Positions 22,867 to 31,484 of a DNA stretch of 64,000 nucleotides are shown in pieces. The notes beneath the pieces were generated by a model that did no database searches, was not told the DNA's origin, and worked only from the letters and a program-made list of their open reading frames with translations. The stretch is from Fusibacillus kribbianus (GTDB lineage Bacteria; Bacillota; Clostridia; Lachnospirales; Lachnospiraceae). Each line of letters opens with the position of its first letter. Position 1 is the stretch's first letter. A program made the translations under genes and the position numbers. The stretch spans positions 1 to 64,000 of the forward strand of contig NZ_JASGBQ010000011.1 in the NCBI RefSeq assembly GCF_030053595.1. Direction: 5' to 3'.

Positions 22867-23982
22867 CTACTCTCCTTTATCTCTTTTCGCCGCATAATAA
22901 TGCCGAAACGGCTGAACAGCCAGTCCTTCCAGCTCCAAATCCACCAAAACGGCAGCGACCACGGCGCTGTCAAGTCCGCTTTCTGCGCAAAGCCTTTCTT
23001 CAGATTTAGGGTCGGAATCGAGACAACTATACACCTTTTCTTCATTTTTATCAAGAGATAACTTTGTTTTCTCAAAATTTCTTTTTCCGGTCAGATTCCA
23101 GCTCATAAGTATATCCTCCGGCTCCGTGAGAAGAAATGCCCCATCCCGAATAAGCATATTGGTTCCCTGGCTCAGATACTCTCCCATCCTTCCCGGCACT
23201 GCCCAGATATCCTTTCCCTGCTCCAGCGCATAGGATGCCGTGATCAGGGAACCGCTCTTTTTCCCCGCCTCCACCACGGCGATGCTGTCCGAAAGTCCGC
23301 TGATGATCCTGTTCCTGGCCGGAAAATGCCAGGCCTCCGGCCCCACTCCCGGTGGATATTCGGAGATCAGGCCTCCGGCCTCTGCTACCCTTCCGAAAAG
23401 GCTTTCATTCTCCCTGGGATAGATCTGATCCGGTCCGCATCCCAGAACTCCGAAGGTCCTTCCGCAAACGTCCAGTGCTCCCCGGTGGCCCGCTGCATCA
23501 ATTCCCAGCGCAAGTCCGCTGATCACCTGAACTCCGGCCTTCGCCAGTGTCCTGCCAAGCTCCTGGGCCGCCGTCCTTCCATAAAAGCTGCAGCTTCTGG
23601 ACCCTACGACAGCCGCAGCCGGCCGCTTTGGATCGGGCAGTCTTCCTTTTACGAACAGACCTGAGGGGCAGTCGACGATTCCTCCCAGTTTTTCCGGAAA
23701 TTCAGGATCCTCCCTTGTCACCAGCCGGATCCCGGCCTGTTCCATCCTGTCATATGCCCGCCGGATCCGTTCCTCATCCCGGCTTTCCAGAAGCATTTCC
23801 CAGATCCGCTCCCGGTTTCTCACTCGCGGAACAGACTGAAGTACCTCCTTCACCGCTTTCTCCGAAGCCCGGTAAAGCTCTTCCTCCCCGCCCAGTACCT
23901 CCTTCAGCCGGCTTTTCGTCCGTGCCGTCAGACGGGAAAGGCTGCAGAACCAGAAGCTGTATTCTCTCTTATTAAGAGCCAT
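22867..23982 (-). CDS. dprA: DNA-processing protein DprA
   Basis: A 371-aa DprA/Smf protein. An N-terminal SAM-like helical region is followed by the Rossmann-like core with AAVVGSRSCSFYGR, GVQVISGLALGIDAAGHRGAL and FPARNRIISGLSD, and a C-terminal winged helix (EEKVYSCLDSDPKSEERLC...). It loads RecA on incoming single-stranded DNA during transformation. The ATG has AAAGGAG 8 nt upstream. It lies between the comM/yifB homologue and topA. Confidence 0.95.
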   Translation of the reverse strand: MALNKREYSFWFCSLSRLTARTKSRLKEVLGGEEELYRASEKAVKEVLQSVPRVRNRERIWEMLLESRDEERIRRAYDRMEQAGIRLVTREDPEFPEKLGGIVDCPSGLFVKGRLPDPKRPAAAVVGSRSCSFYGRTAAQELGRTLAKAGVQVISGLALGIDAAGHRGALDVCGRTFGVLGCGPDQIYPRENESLFGRVAEAGGLISEYPPGVGPEAWHFPARNRIISGLSDSIAVVEAGKKSGSLITASYALEQGKDIWAVPGRMGEYLSQGTNMLIRDGAFLLTEPEDILMSWNLTGKRNFEKTKLSLDKNEEKVYSCLDSDPKSEERLCAESGLDSAVVAAVLVDLELEGLAVQPFRHYYAAKRDKGE

Positions 23983-23997
23983 GTGTTTTCTCCTTTT

Positions 23998-25533
23998 TCA
24001 ATACTGGTCCACACGGTAGGCTGCCGCTTCCTTCAGATGACAGACGCCGATCTGTTCCTCGCCGGCCAGATCGGCAATGGTTCTCGCCACCCGGATGATC
24101 CGATGACAGGCCCTGGCGCTGATATGCATCACCTCAAAGGCCTTTTGTAAAAATGCCTCTTCCTTTTCGCCTATGGGACAGAAGCTCTGAATTTCCTTTG
24201 CCGGAATTTCTGAATTGTAGAGGATCCCGGTTCCGGCAAACCTCCTTTTCTGAATCAGTCTCGCCTTTTCCACACGCTCCCTGACAGCTGCAGAGGATTC
24301 CTCCTTTCCTCTGTTTCTGAGAGCCTCAAAAGGGACCGGCTCCACCAGCACCCGGATATCCATTCGATCCATCAGGGGTCTGGACAGCTTTTCCTGATAT
24401 TTTCTGATCTGATACTCCGTACATCTGCACTTGTTTCTGTCAGGATAATATCCGCAGGGACAGGGATTCATAGCCGCTGCCAGCATAAAACCGGCAGGGA
24501 ATTCGCAGGAACCGTGCAGTCTGGAAAGGACCACCCGCTTATCCTCCAGCGGCTGACGAAGCGCTTCGATGGTATGAAGAGACATTTCCGGCAATTCATC
24601 CAGAAACAGGACCCCATGGCTGGCCAGAGATACCTCCCCGGGTCTCGGGAGCCGTCCCCCTCCAATGAGCGCAGGTACCGTCACCGTATGGTGCGGTGCC
24701 CGGAACGGCCTTTTCAGAAAGAGCGCCTGCCCCTCCGGCAGCATGCCGCAAATGCTGTACACCCGGCTGATCTCCCTGCTCTCTTCCAGAGTCAGCCTCG
24801 GCAGGATGCCGGGAATGCTGCTGGCCAGCATGGTTTTTCCCGCTCCCGGCGGACCGGAGAGCAAAAGGTTGTGCATGCCCGCCGCAGCCACCTCCACTGC
24901 CCGTTTTGCCGCCCGCTGGCCCCGGATATCCTGAAAATCCACGGAAGCTTTCACATCTGCCAGATAACTGTCCCCGTCCGGGGAAAAGCCGCCCAGATCC
25001 GGCGATACCGCCGTCATGGTCTTCGGTCTCTGCAGAAATCTCACCGCCTCTCCCAGGCTCTTTACACCGCAGACCCTGATCTTTCCGCAGACGGCTCCCT
25101 CCCCGGCATTCTGTGCCGGAACCATTGACCAGGACAGTCCCGCTTCCCCGGCACATTCCGCCAGTGCCATAATCCCCGGCACCGGCCGCACTTCACCGCC
25201 AAGGCCCAGTTCGCCTGCCAGAAGAATTCCCTGCAGATTTTCCGCCGGAATAACTCCCATTGCCGCCAAAACTGCTACTGCGACCGGCAGATCGAAGGCC
25301 GTTCCGTATTTCCGCACATTGGCCGGTGCCAGATTGATCACGATCCGTTTCGGCGGCAGACGCCAGCCCGTATTTTTGAGTGCTGTCCGCACCCGGGAAG
25401 CCGCCTCCTTGATCTCGCCGGAGAGCGTCCCTACCATTTCAAAGGTTGGAAGGCCGTCGCTCAAATCGGCCTCCACGGTAATCAGCCGCCCCTCCAAGCC
25501 GTAAAGGGCAGCACTGTAAACTCTGCTGTACAA
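23998..25533 (-). CDS. ComM/YifB-type Mg-chelatase-like AAA+ ATPase
   Basis: A 511-aa protein. The N-terminal part has the ribosomal S5-like/Lon-like fold (KIRVCGV preceded by PVAVAVLAAMGVIP). The AAA+ core follows with Walker A GPPGAGKTMLASS, GVLFLDELPEM as Walker B and a cysteine cluster CPCGYYPDRNKCRC, and a C-terminal Mg-chelatase domain. ComM in naturally competent bacteria is a branch-migration helicase, in line with dprA next door. It starts at TTG (25533) with AAAGGAG 7 nt upstream; an ATG start is not available without losing conserved residues. Confidence 0.93.
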   Translation of the reverse strand: MYSRVYSAALYGLEGRLITVEADLSDGLPTFEMVGTLSGEIKEAASRVRTALKNTGWRLPPKRIVINLAPANVRKYGTAFDLPVAVAVLAAMGVIPAENLQGILLAGELGLGGEVRPVPGIMALAECAGEAGLSWSMVPAQNAGEGAVCGKIRVCGVKSLGEAVRFLQRPKTMTAVSPDLGGFSPDGDSYLADVKASVDFQDIRGQRAAKRAVEVAAAGMHNLLLSGPPGAGKTMLASSIPGILPRLTLEESREISRVYSICGMLPEGQALFLKRPFRAPHHTVTVPALIGGGRLPRPGEVSLASHGVLFLDELPEMSLHTIEALRQPLEDKRVVLSRLHGSCEFPAGFMLAAAMNPCPCGYYPDRNKCRCTEYQIRKYQEKLSRPLMDRMDIRVLVEPVPFEALRNRGKEESSAAVRERVEKARLIQKRRFAGTGILYNSEIPAKEIQSFCPIGEKEEAFLQKAFEVMHISARACHRIIRVARTIADLAGEEQIGVCHLKEAAAYRVDQY

Positions 25534-25640
25534 ATCAGAACTCCTTTCCTACATGATAAATTTTTTCTTCTTTTTGGGAAACATAGGACTCTGAAGCAGA
25601 AAGCTTCAGAATAAAAGAATAAACTCAGAAATGTTAATTT

Positions 25641-25664
25641 GGCAGGAGACAGACGCCTCCTGCC
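25641..25664 (-). terminator. Hairpin after the malic enzyme gene
   Basis: GGCAGGAG / CTCCTGCC with an 8-nt loop, about 108 bp beyond the malic enzyme stop. The T tract is poor (AAATTAACATT on the minus strand). A second small stem, CTGAAGC-AGAAA-GCTTCAG, lies at about 25590-25608 in the yifB leader. Confidence 0.5.
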
Positions 25665-25771
25665 TGTTTCTTCTATATATAAAATACTATCTTTTCACAA
25701 TTCGGTCAAGCCATATCTGCAGCCGACCAAACGCTTGCTTTATCATAAAACGAGCCAAATTTGGTTTTTGT

Positions 25772-26947
25772 TTACTTTCTCGCCACTCCCGTCCTTCTGG
25801 CTGCCTCTGCTACTGCTTTTGCTACAGCCGGGCCGACTCTCTTGTCAAATGCTTTCGGAATAATGTAATCCGGATCCAGTTCTTCATCGCTGATGAGGCC
25901 TGCCAAAGCGTCAGCTGCCGCGATCTTCATTTCATCATTGATGTCTCTGGCTCTTACATTGAAAGTTCCCCGGAAGATTCCCGGGAATGCCAGCACGTTG
26001 TTGATCTGATTGGGGAAATCGCTTCTTCCTGTGGCAACTATTTTTGCACCGCCCGCCTTCGCGTCCTCCGGATAAATTTCCGGAACGGGATTTGCACATG
26101 CAAAGATAACCGCATCCCTCGCCATTGTTCTGACCATCTCCGTGGTCAATGCGCCGGGAGCAGATACACCGATGAATACGTCAGCACCCTGAATGACCTC
26201 CGCAAGGCTTCCCTGCTTCTTTGAACGGTTAGTAAGCTTCGCCATCTCCTCTTTGACAGAGTTCATACCTTCCTGTCGGCCTTCATAAATGGCTCCCTTC
26301 CGGTCACACAATGTCACATCACGGTATCCGGCTTTCAGAAGCAGGCGCGCAATTGAGATTGCCGCTGCACCTGCACCGTTTATTACTATGGAGACCGCTT
26401 CTTTTTTCTTTCCGGTAAGCTTCATGGCATTATTCAGACCTGCGAGAGTAATTACAGCAGTACCATGTTGATCGTCATGGAAAATTGGAATATCACATTT
26501 TTCCTTCAGCTTTTTCTCTATCTCAAAGCATCTCGGAGCTGAAATATCCTCCAGGTTCACGCCGCCAAAAGAGCCCGAAATCAAATAAATTGTATTTACA
26601 ATTTCATCCACATCTTTTGATTTGATGCAGAGCGGAAATGCATCTACATTACCAAATGCTTTAAACAGAACGCATTTTCCTTCCATAACCGGCATACCTG
26701 CTTCCGGTCCGATATCTCCCAGGCCAAGAACTGCAGAACCGTCTGTCACCACCAGACACATATTCCATCTTCTTGTCAAATCATAGGACTTGTCAATATC
26801 CTTTTGAATTTCCAGGCAAGGCTGTGCCACTCCCGGAGTATATGCCAGGGACAGATCATCCTTTGTCTCCACAGGGACATTCGCCACTACCTGTATTTTT
26901 CCCTTCCACTCATTGTGAAGCCGTAAAGATTCCTTTGCATAATCCAT
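25772..26947 (-). CDS. NAD(P)-dependent malic enzyme
   Basis: A 391-aa short-form malic enzyme (oxaloacetate-decarboxylating malate dehydrogenase): malate + NAD(P)+ to pyruvate + CO2 + NAD(P)H. Signatures: SLAYTPGVAQPCLEI, PVMEGKCVLFK, FHDDQHGTAVI with the metal-binding acids, the nucleotide-binding GAGAAAISIARLL and CANPVPEIYPEDA. The length matches bacterial forms without the phosphotransacetylase-like extension. The ATG at 26947 has GGGAGG. Second gene of the GntR-controlled operon with the Ldh-type dehydrogenase. Confidence 0.95.
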   Translation of the reverse strand: MDYAKESLRLHNEWKGKIQVVANVPVETKDDLSLAYTPGVAQPCLEIQKDIDKSYDLTRRWNMCLVVTDGSAVLGLGDIGPEAGMPVMEGKCVLFKAFGNVDAFPLCIKSKDVDEIVNTIYLISGSFGGVNLEDISAPRCFEIEKKLKEKCDIPIFHDDQHGTAVITLAGLNNAMKLTGKKKEAVSIVINGAGAAAISIARLLLKAGYRDVTLCDRKGAIYEGRQEGMNSVKEEMAKLTNRSKKQGSLAEVIQGADVFIGVSAPGALTTEMVRTMARDAVIFACANPVPEIYPEDAKAGGAKIVATGRSDFPNQINNVLAFPGIFRGTFNVRARDINDEMKIAAADALAGLISDEELDPDYIIPKAFDKRVGPAVAKAVAEAARRTGVARK

Positions 26948-27040
26948 TTTATTTTCCTCCCGAATCATTTTCTGTAAACAGTACAGGATCCACTTTTCTG
27001 AAACCTGAATTTTTCTGTGAAACCAACGATCTCTCAAGGA

Positions 27041-28171
27041 TCAATAATTTCCCGTAAAAAATGTGCTGTTTTCCGGCAGCTTATAATCTTTAAAATAGGA
27101 ACCGAAATCCATCTTCAGGTAATGGCACAGCTCTGCCAGTTCTACCATCGTATTGTCATTTACCTGGATTCCATTTTCCATACGCTCTTTCATGGCATAC
27201 ACTTCTTTTTCTCCATGTGTATAAATGCGCTCCTGCCCCTCTGCCTTCGGGCTCCGGCGAAGTGTCTCCAGATACTCTGACAAATGCATCTTAATCTTTT
27301 CTGCATCTCCGAAAATTGCCGGATCGACCGCAATAAATCCGTGGCAGATCCCTGTCTTATCCTTGAAGGTGCAGCATTGATCTGAAGTAACTCCAAGAGA
27401 CATAATGGAACTGAACAGTTCACACAGCATTCCGTAACCGTATCCTTTATGACTGCCGCTTGCTTCCTCATTGCCGCCAAGAGGCATGATACCGCCGCCC
27501 TGCTTCGAAGTAATATTTTTCAACACCTCCGGAGCGCATGTGCTTTCATGTCCGTCCTTATCCAGCGCCCAGCCTTGGGGGAGAGGTTTATTCATCTTGT
27601 TGTACATCTCCAGTTTTCCTCTAGTGACCACGGTGGTGGAGCAGTCAAACAGGAACGGATAAGGTTCCGCAGGCATGGCTACCGCAATAGGATTGGAGCC
27701 CAGCATAGCCTTTCTTCCAAACGTAGGAACCATGATGGCTTCGGAGTTGGTGCATGCCATACCTAACAGTCCCTGATCACTGGCCATTTTGGCATAATAT
27801 CCGGCGATTCCAAAATGATTGGACTCACGAACCGTAACCATACCGATTCCTGTACTCTTCGCTTTTTCAATTGCTTTCTCCATAGCAAAAGCAGAAATAA
27901 GCTGTCCCATACCATTGTGTCCGTCAATCACAGCAGAAACAGGTGTCTCAAACACGATCTCCGGCTTTGCCTCCGGATGGATCGTTCCCTTTTCAATCCC
28001 CTTGTGATAGCGAACCATTCTCTGCATACCATGGGACTCAATTCCAAAAAGATCTGCCGTGAGCAAAACATCTTTAATGGTTTTACTCTCCTCTTCCGTA
28101 AATCCAAATCTGCAAAAAACATCGTGACAAAAGCGATTGAGCGTATCATAGCTCCATTTTACGTACCCCAT
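27041..28171 (-). CDS. Ldh-family (malate/lactate/ureidoglycolate type) dehydrogenase
   Basis: A 376-aa Ldh_2-family NAD(P)-dependent 2-hydroxyacid oxidoreductase. It has the N-terminal helix with TADLFGIESHGMQR, TVRESNHFGIAGYYAKMA with the catalytic His, and GSHKGYGYGMLCELFSSI. This fold is unrelated to classical lactate dehydrogenases and covers malate, sulfolactate, ureidoglycolate and delta1-piperideine-2-carboxylate reductases, so the substrate is open. Pairing with malic enzyme makes malate or a related C4 acid likely. A promoter and palindromic operator lie upstream, and the GntR gene is next. Confidence 0.9.
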   Translation of the reverse strand: MGYVKWSYDTLNRFCHDVFCRFGFTEEESKTIKDVLLTADLFGIESHGMQRMVRYHKGIEKGTIHPEAKPEIVFETPVSAVIDGHNGMGQLISAFAMEKAIEKAKSTGIGMVTVRESNHFGIAGYYAKMASDQGLLGMACTNSEAIMVPTFGRKAMLGSNPIAVAMPAEPYPFLFDCSTTVVTRGKLEMYNKMNKPLPQGWALDKDGHESTCAPEVLKNITSKQGGGIMPLGGNEEASGSHKGYGYGMLCELFSSIMSLGVTSDQCCTFKDKTGICHGFIAVDPAIFGDAEKIKMHLSEYLETLRRSPKAEGQERIYTHGEKEVYAMKERMENGIQVNDNTMVELAELCHYLKMDFGSYFKDYKLPENSTFFTGNY

Positions 28172-28205
28172 ATAAGTCCTCCCATTTGGTTTTACTTATC
28201 ATTTT

Positions 28206-28265
28206 ATTGGTAATACCAATTTTGAAATGGATTATATCATTGTTTTTATAAAAAAGCAATACCAA
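28206..28265 (-). promoter_or_regulatory. GntR operator and promoter of the Ldh-malic enzyme operon
   Basis: On the minus strand TTGCTT (28259-28254), 17 bp, TATAAT (28236-28231). Just downstream is the perfect odd palindrome ATTGGTA-A-TACCAAT (28206-28220). A half copy, TTGGTATTGC, overlaps the -35. The TTGGT...ACCAA pattern is typical of FadR-subfamily GntR proteins. Confidence 0.75.
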
Positions 28266-28301
28266 AAATAAAATTTTACAGTAACATTTGTTTCCATAAA
28301 A

Positions 28302-28337
28302 AAGACTGAACTGTGCAAATGGCTGCAGTTCAGTCTT
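28302..28337 (-). terminator. Terminator of the gntR gene
   Basis: A 12-bp perfect stem AAGACTGAACTG / CAGTTCAGTCTT, with TTTTTTATGG following on the minus strand. Confidence 0.85.
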
Positions 28338-28350
28338 AACTTACTCTGTT

Positions 28351-29070
28351 TTATTTATCGCTTCTCTTTTGGTCTGCGATCTCCCGTACGTACTTTTCCA
28401 CCGTATCCATATGTTCCCTCATGCAGCGCTCTGCCTGCTCAGGCAAGTGATTCACGATAGCCTCCACCAGCCTGCGATGCTGCTCATCCACCTCTGACAC
28501 AGAGTTATCCTTCTGCATGATATAGGTTCGAATCCCGCTGATAATCATTTCAGTAAGCTGTGCCGACGCACTCATCACACTGAAAATCATAGAATTTCCC
28601 GTCATCTTTCCAATCTTGATATGGAGCTTCCGATCAAGATTGCCGCGTATCTTCTCATCCTCTGCTGCATCCAGCTGTGCAATGATAAGTTGCAGTTCCG
28701 CCGCATCCAGAGGGGTACAGTTCTGCGCTGCCAACAGGGCCGCCTCCTGCTCCAATGCGGAACGCAGCTGCTGGGCATGCAGTGCATTGCTGTTGTTCAT
28801 ACGAAACAGGATTGACAGTGGACCGATCAGGCAGCTCTCCAGATCCTCTGCAATGTAATTGGCTCCGCCCTGCACACTCTTAATTACTCCAATCAGTTCC
28901 AATGCGCGAAGGACTTCCCGCAGTACCGGCCGGGACACCCCCAGAGCATCTGCCATGGAACGTTCTGCAGGAAGCGCATCCCCTTCCTTCAGGGTGCCGT
29001 TTTGAATATTCTCTATGATCTGATCTAAAATATCGTCAAATGCCTTTTCTTTACTAATTTCTCTGAACAT
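28351..29070 (-). CDS. FadR-subfamily GntR transcriptional regulator
   Basis: A 239-aa regulator. The N-terminal winged helix (DALPAERSMADALGVSRPVLREVLRALELIGVI) is of GntR type, and the C-terminal all-helical FCD domain (about 85-225) has the metal/ligand His residues (LHIKIGK, EQHRRLVEAI, REHMDTV). FCD proteins respond to organic acids. It is encoded just upstream of the Ldh-malic enzyme operon, whose promoter carries a GntR-type palindrome, so it is the probable local regulator. It has its own promoter with TGCTATAAT. Confidence 0.93.
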   Translation of the reverse strand: MFREISKEKAFDDILDQIIENIQNGTLKEGDALPAERSMADALGVSRPVLREVLRALELIGVIKSVQGGANYIAEDLESCLIGPLSILFRMNNSNALHAQQLRSALEQEAALLAAQNCTPLDAAELQLIIAQLDAAEDEKIRGNLDRKLHIKIGKMTGNSMIFSVMSASAQLTEMIISGIRTYIMQKDNSVSEVDEQHRRLVEAIVNHLPEQAERCMREHMDTVEKYVREIADQKRSDK

Positions 29071-29080
29071 AATATTACTC

Positions 29081-29128
29081 CGATTCTGTTGCTGTACAGC
29101 ATATGATTTCTATATTATAGCAGAATCG
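29081..29128 (-). promoter_or_regulatory. gntR promoter with inverted repeats
   Basis: Extended -10 TGC-TATAAT (TATAAT at 29119-29114) on the minus strand. CGATTCTG (29081-29088) and CAGAATCG (29121-29128) flank it, and the palindrome TGCTGTACAGCA is at 29090-29101 between them. These may be autoregulatory sites, different from the operator at 28206. Confidence 0.45.
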
Positions 29129-29331
29129 TATTGTAATTGCACCTGAAATCTTTCCGTATGCAGCTCGACCCCAAAATTTTCTGTCGATTCTCAGCATCAT
29201 GGATTCAGCCCACAGCTTAGGAAATTCATTGATATTTTTCCTGATTTTTTCGGATACTTAACGGTAAACTTTTAGTTCTTTTTGCGAAATTTCCTTTAAG
29301 ATATTGTGGGTTCCGCACATCCAGCCTTTCC

Positions 29332-30279
29332 CTAACCCGTCACGACCCGGTCAAGCCAGTTTCTCAAGTCATCGTAAACCACGCCGCGGTCAAGCTCATT
29401 GAGGATCTCGTGGCGGTCCCCGGGATAAAGCTTCATGGTGACATCAGTAAAGCCCAGAACCTGAAACTGCTTACAGCAAGCCTTCACGCCCTTTCCGTAA
29501 TTGCCCACCGGATCCTCCTCCCCGGCCACAAGAAGCAGAGGAAGCTTTCTGTTCATTGTATCAAAGTCCTTCTTTTTTGCCAGATCCACCAGAACAGAAA
29601 AGAAATCCCGATAGGCTCCCGCCGTAAACATAAAGCTGCAGAAGGGATCCTGATTGTAGGCATCCACCGACTCCCGGTTGTTGCTCAGCCAGTCATTTTC
29701 TGTCCTGCAGTCCTTGATGCGGCGGTTGTTGCCGCCCAGCGTCAGCTTATACAGGAATTTGCTTCTGCAGTGATCTCCCTTGACCCGGCAGATCAGTCCT
29801 GCTGCCGCTTTTCCGAAGGCGACAAGGGGAAGCGCCATAAAGCCGGTCCCCATAATGATCGCTCCGTCCACCTTCCTGCTGTATTTTGTCAGATATTTTC
29901 TTGTAAAAAAGGAGCCCATGCTGTGTCCCATGATGACAAGGGGCACTCCGGGCCAGAGCCGTCTTCCCTCACAGGTGAGCCGGTACATGTCGGCAATCAC
30001 ATGACGATCGCCGTCCTGCTCGGCAAAATATCCCAGCTCTTCTTCTGTCTGAGCCGTTTTCCCATGTCCAAGATGATCATGTCCAATGACAGCGTACCCC
30101 TGCTCTGCCAGATAACAGGCGAACTCCCCGTACCGCTCCACATATTCCACCATGCCGTGTACGATCTGCAGCACAGCCTTCACCTCACCGTTTTTCGGCT
30201 GCCATGCAACACAGTGAAGCTTCTGCCCTTTATTTTCCGAATCCATGTAAAAATCTCTTTTTTCAATCTTTCCTTCCAT
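29332..30279 (-). CDS. Alpha/beta hydrolase, monoacylglycerol-lipase-like
   Basis: A 315-aa serine hydrolase. The oxyanion region is IVHGMVEYVERY, the nucleophile elbow GHSMGS, then an Asp in LLLVAGEEDPVGNYGKG and the catalytic His in YPGDRHEILNE. This order and the HGMVEHxxRY-like start match the lysophospholipase/monoglyceride lipase (Hydrolase_4) group. No signal peptide, so it is cytoplasmic. I start at the ATG at 30279, with AGGAGG 8 nt upstream. Alone, convergent with nothing; a short plain gap separates it from gntR. Confidence 0.88.
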   Translation of the reverse strand: MEGKIEKRDFYMDSENKGQKLHCVAWQPKNGEVKAVLQIVHGMVEYVERYGEFACYLAEQGYAVIGHDHLGHGKTAQTEEELGYFAEQDGDRHVIADMYRLTCEGRRLWPGVPLVIMGHSMGSFFTRKYLTKYSRKVDGAIIMGTGFMALPLVAFGKAAAGLICRVKGDHCRSKFLYKLTLGGNNRRIKDCRTENDWLSNNRESVDAYNQDPFCSFMFTAGAYRDFFSVLVDLAKKKDFDTMNRKLPLLLVAGEEDPVGNYGKGVKACCKQFQVLGFTDVTMKLYPGDRHEILNELDRGVVYDDLRNWLDRVVTG

Positions 30280-30400
30280 ATTCACAGCCTCCTTTTTGCC
30301 GTCATGCGAAGGTTTCTGATCCCATTATAGTAAACCGATGTTTTCCTGTCAACGTTCGCCTGTTTATCTAAAATAAATGCTAGGAAAACTTCCGGTTTCA

Positions 30401-30409
30401 TGGTATACT
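30401..30409 (+). promoter_or_regulatory. Extended -10 promoter of the carbamate kinase gene
   Basis: TGG-TATACT on the plus strand, 34 bp before the ATG. There is no good -35, which is usual for extended -10 promoters. Confidence 0.5.
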
Positions 30410-30443
30410 GATAAATACTTTAAGACAGAAACGAGGGATTATC

Positions 30444-31379
30444 ATGAACAATAAACGGATTGTGGTTGCTCTGGGAAGAAACGCCTTCGGCACTTTGTTT
30501 CCTGACCAGAAGCAGGCAGTAACAAAAGCGGCCTGCGCCATCGCAGACCTGGTGGAAGAACGATATCAGATGGCCATTACCTTTTCAAACGGTCCTCAGG
30601 TCGGTATGCTCCACACGGCCATGACAGAGTTCAGCCGTCTCTCACCGGAATATACGGTCGCTCCCATGTCGGTGTGCGGCGCATTGAGTCAGGGTTACAT
30701 CGGTTATGACCTGCAGAATGCCATCCGGACAGAGCTTTTAAACCGCGGTATTTTCAAGCCGGTTTCCACCATCATCACCCAGGTGCGGGTGGATCCCTTT
30801 GATGAGGCCTTCAGCGAACCCACCAAGGTCATCGGCCGCTATATGAGCGAAGATGAGGCCCGCGCGGAAACTGCCAAGGGCAATTACGTTGTCAGGGAAG
30901 AAAAAGGATATCGCAGGATCGTCGCCGCACCGAAGCCCATCGACATCTATGAGATCGATGCGATCCGTGCCCTTCTGGACGCCAATCAGCTTGTCATCGC
31001 CGGCGGTGGCGGCGGAATTCCCGTTCTTCAGCAGGGAACCCGTCTGAAGGGTGCCAGTGCCGTCATCGAAAAGGATCTGACTGCAGCCCGCATGGCAGAT
31101 ATGGTCGATGCGGATACCCTTCTGTTCCTGACCGGTACGGAAAAGGTTGCGGTCAATTATAAGCAGCCGGATGAACAGTTTTTAGACAGTCTCACCGCCT
31201 CCGAGGCCCACGCATACATGGAGCAGAATCAGTTTGAGGCAGGCTCCATGCTTCCCAAGATCGAGGCCTCCGTGGAATTTGTCTCCGCCCGCCCCGGCAG
31301 AAAGGCGATCATCACCGATCTTTCCAAGGCACGGGAAGCGATGGACGGAAAAACCGGAACCATGATCACAGCGAAATAA
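30444..31379 (+). CDS. arcC: Carbamate kinase
   Basis: A 311-aa carbamate kinase (ATP + carbamate / carbamoyl phosphate + ADP). Signatures: FSNGPQVGM, the VCGALSQGYIGYDLQNA region, APKPIDIYEIDAIRALL, IAGGGGGIPV and EKDLTAARMADMVDAD. The N-terminal loop reads ALGRNAFG where the family normally has ALGGNAL. The ATG has AGGGA. It stands alone: no arginine deiminase or carbamoyltransferase gene is adjacent, so it may serve another source of carbamoyl phosphate such as agmatine or allantoin breakdown encoded elsewhere. Confidence 0.93.
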   Translation: MNNKRIVVALGRNAFGTLFPDQKQAVTKAACAIADLVEERYQMAITFSNGPQVGMLHTAMTEFSRLSPEYTVAPMSVCGALSQGYIGYDLQNAIRTELLNRGIFKPVSTIITQVRVDPFDEAFSEPTKVIGRYMSEDEARAETAKGNYVVREEKGYRRIVAAPKPIDIYEIDAIRALLDANQLVIAGGGGGIPVLQQGTRLKGASAVIEKDLTAARMADMVDADTLLFLTGTEKVAVNYKQPDEQFLDSLTASEAHAYMEQNQFEAGSMLPKIEASVEFVSARPGRKAIITDLSKAREAMDGKTGTMITAK

Positions 31380-31409
31380 ACGGTTTTGAAACAAAGAATT
31401 TTTAGTTGA

Positions 31410-31460
31410 AAAAGCTGCAGGAAGTCCGCCCACTGACGGATCCTCCCTGCAGCTTTTTTT
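31410..31460 (+). terminator. Terminator of arcC
   Basis: AAAGCTGCAGG pairs with CCTGCAGCTTT across a 22-nt loop, followed by a run of seven T. It also separates arcC from the convergent aminotransferase gene. Confidence 0.8.
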
Positions 31461-31484
31461 CGAAGCTTTTATAATGAAACTCTT

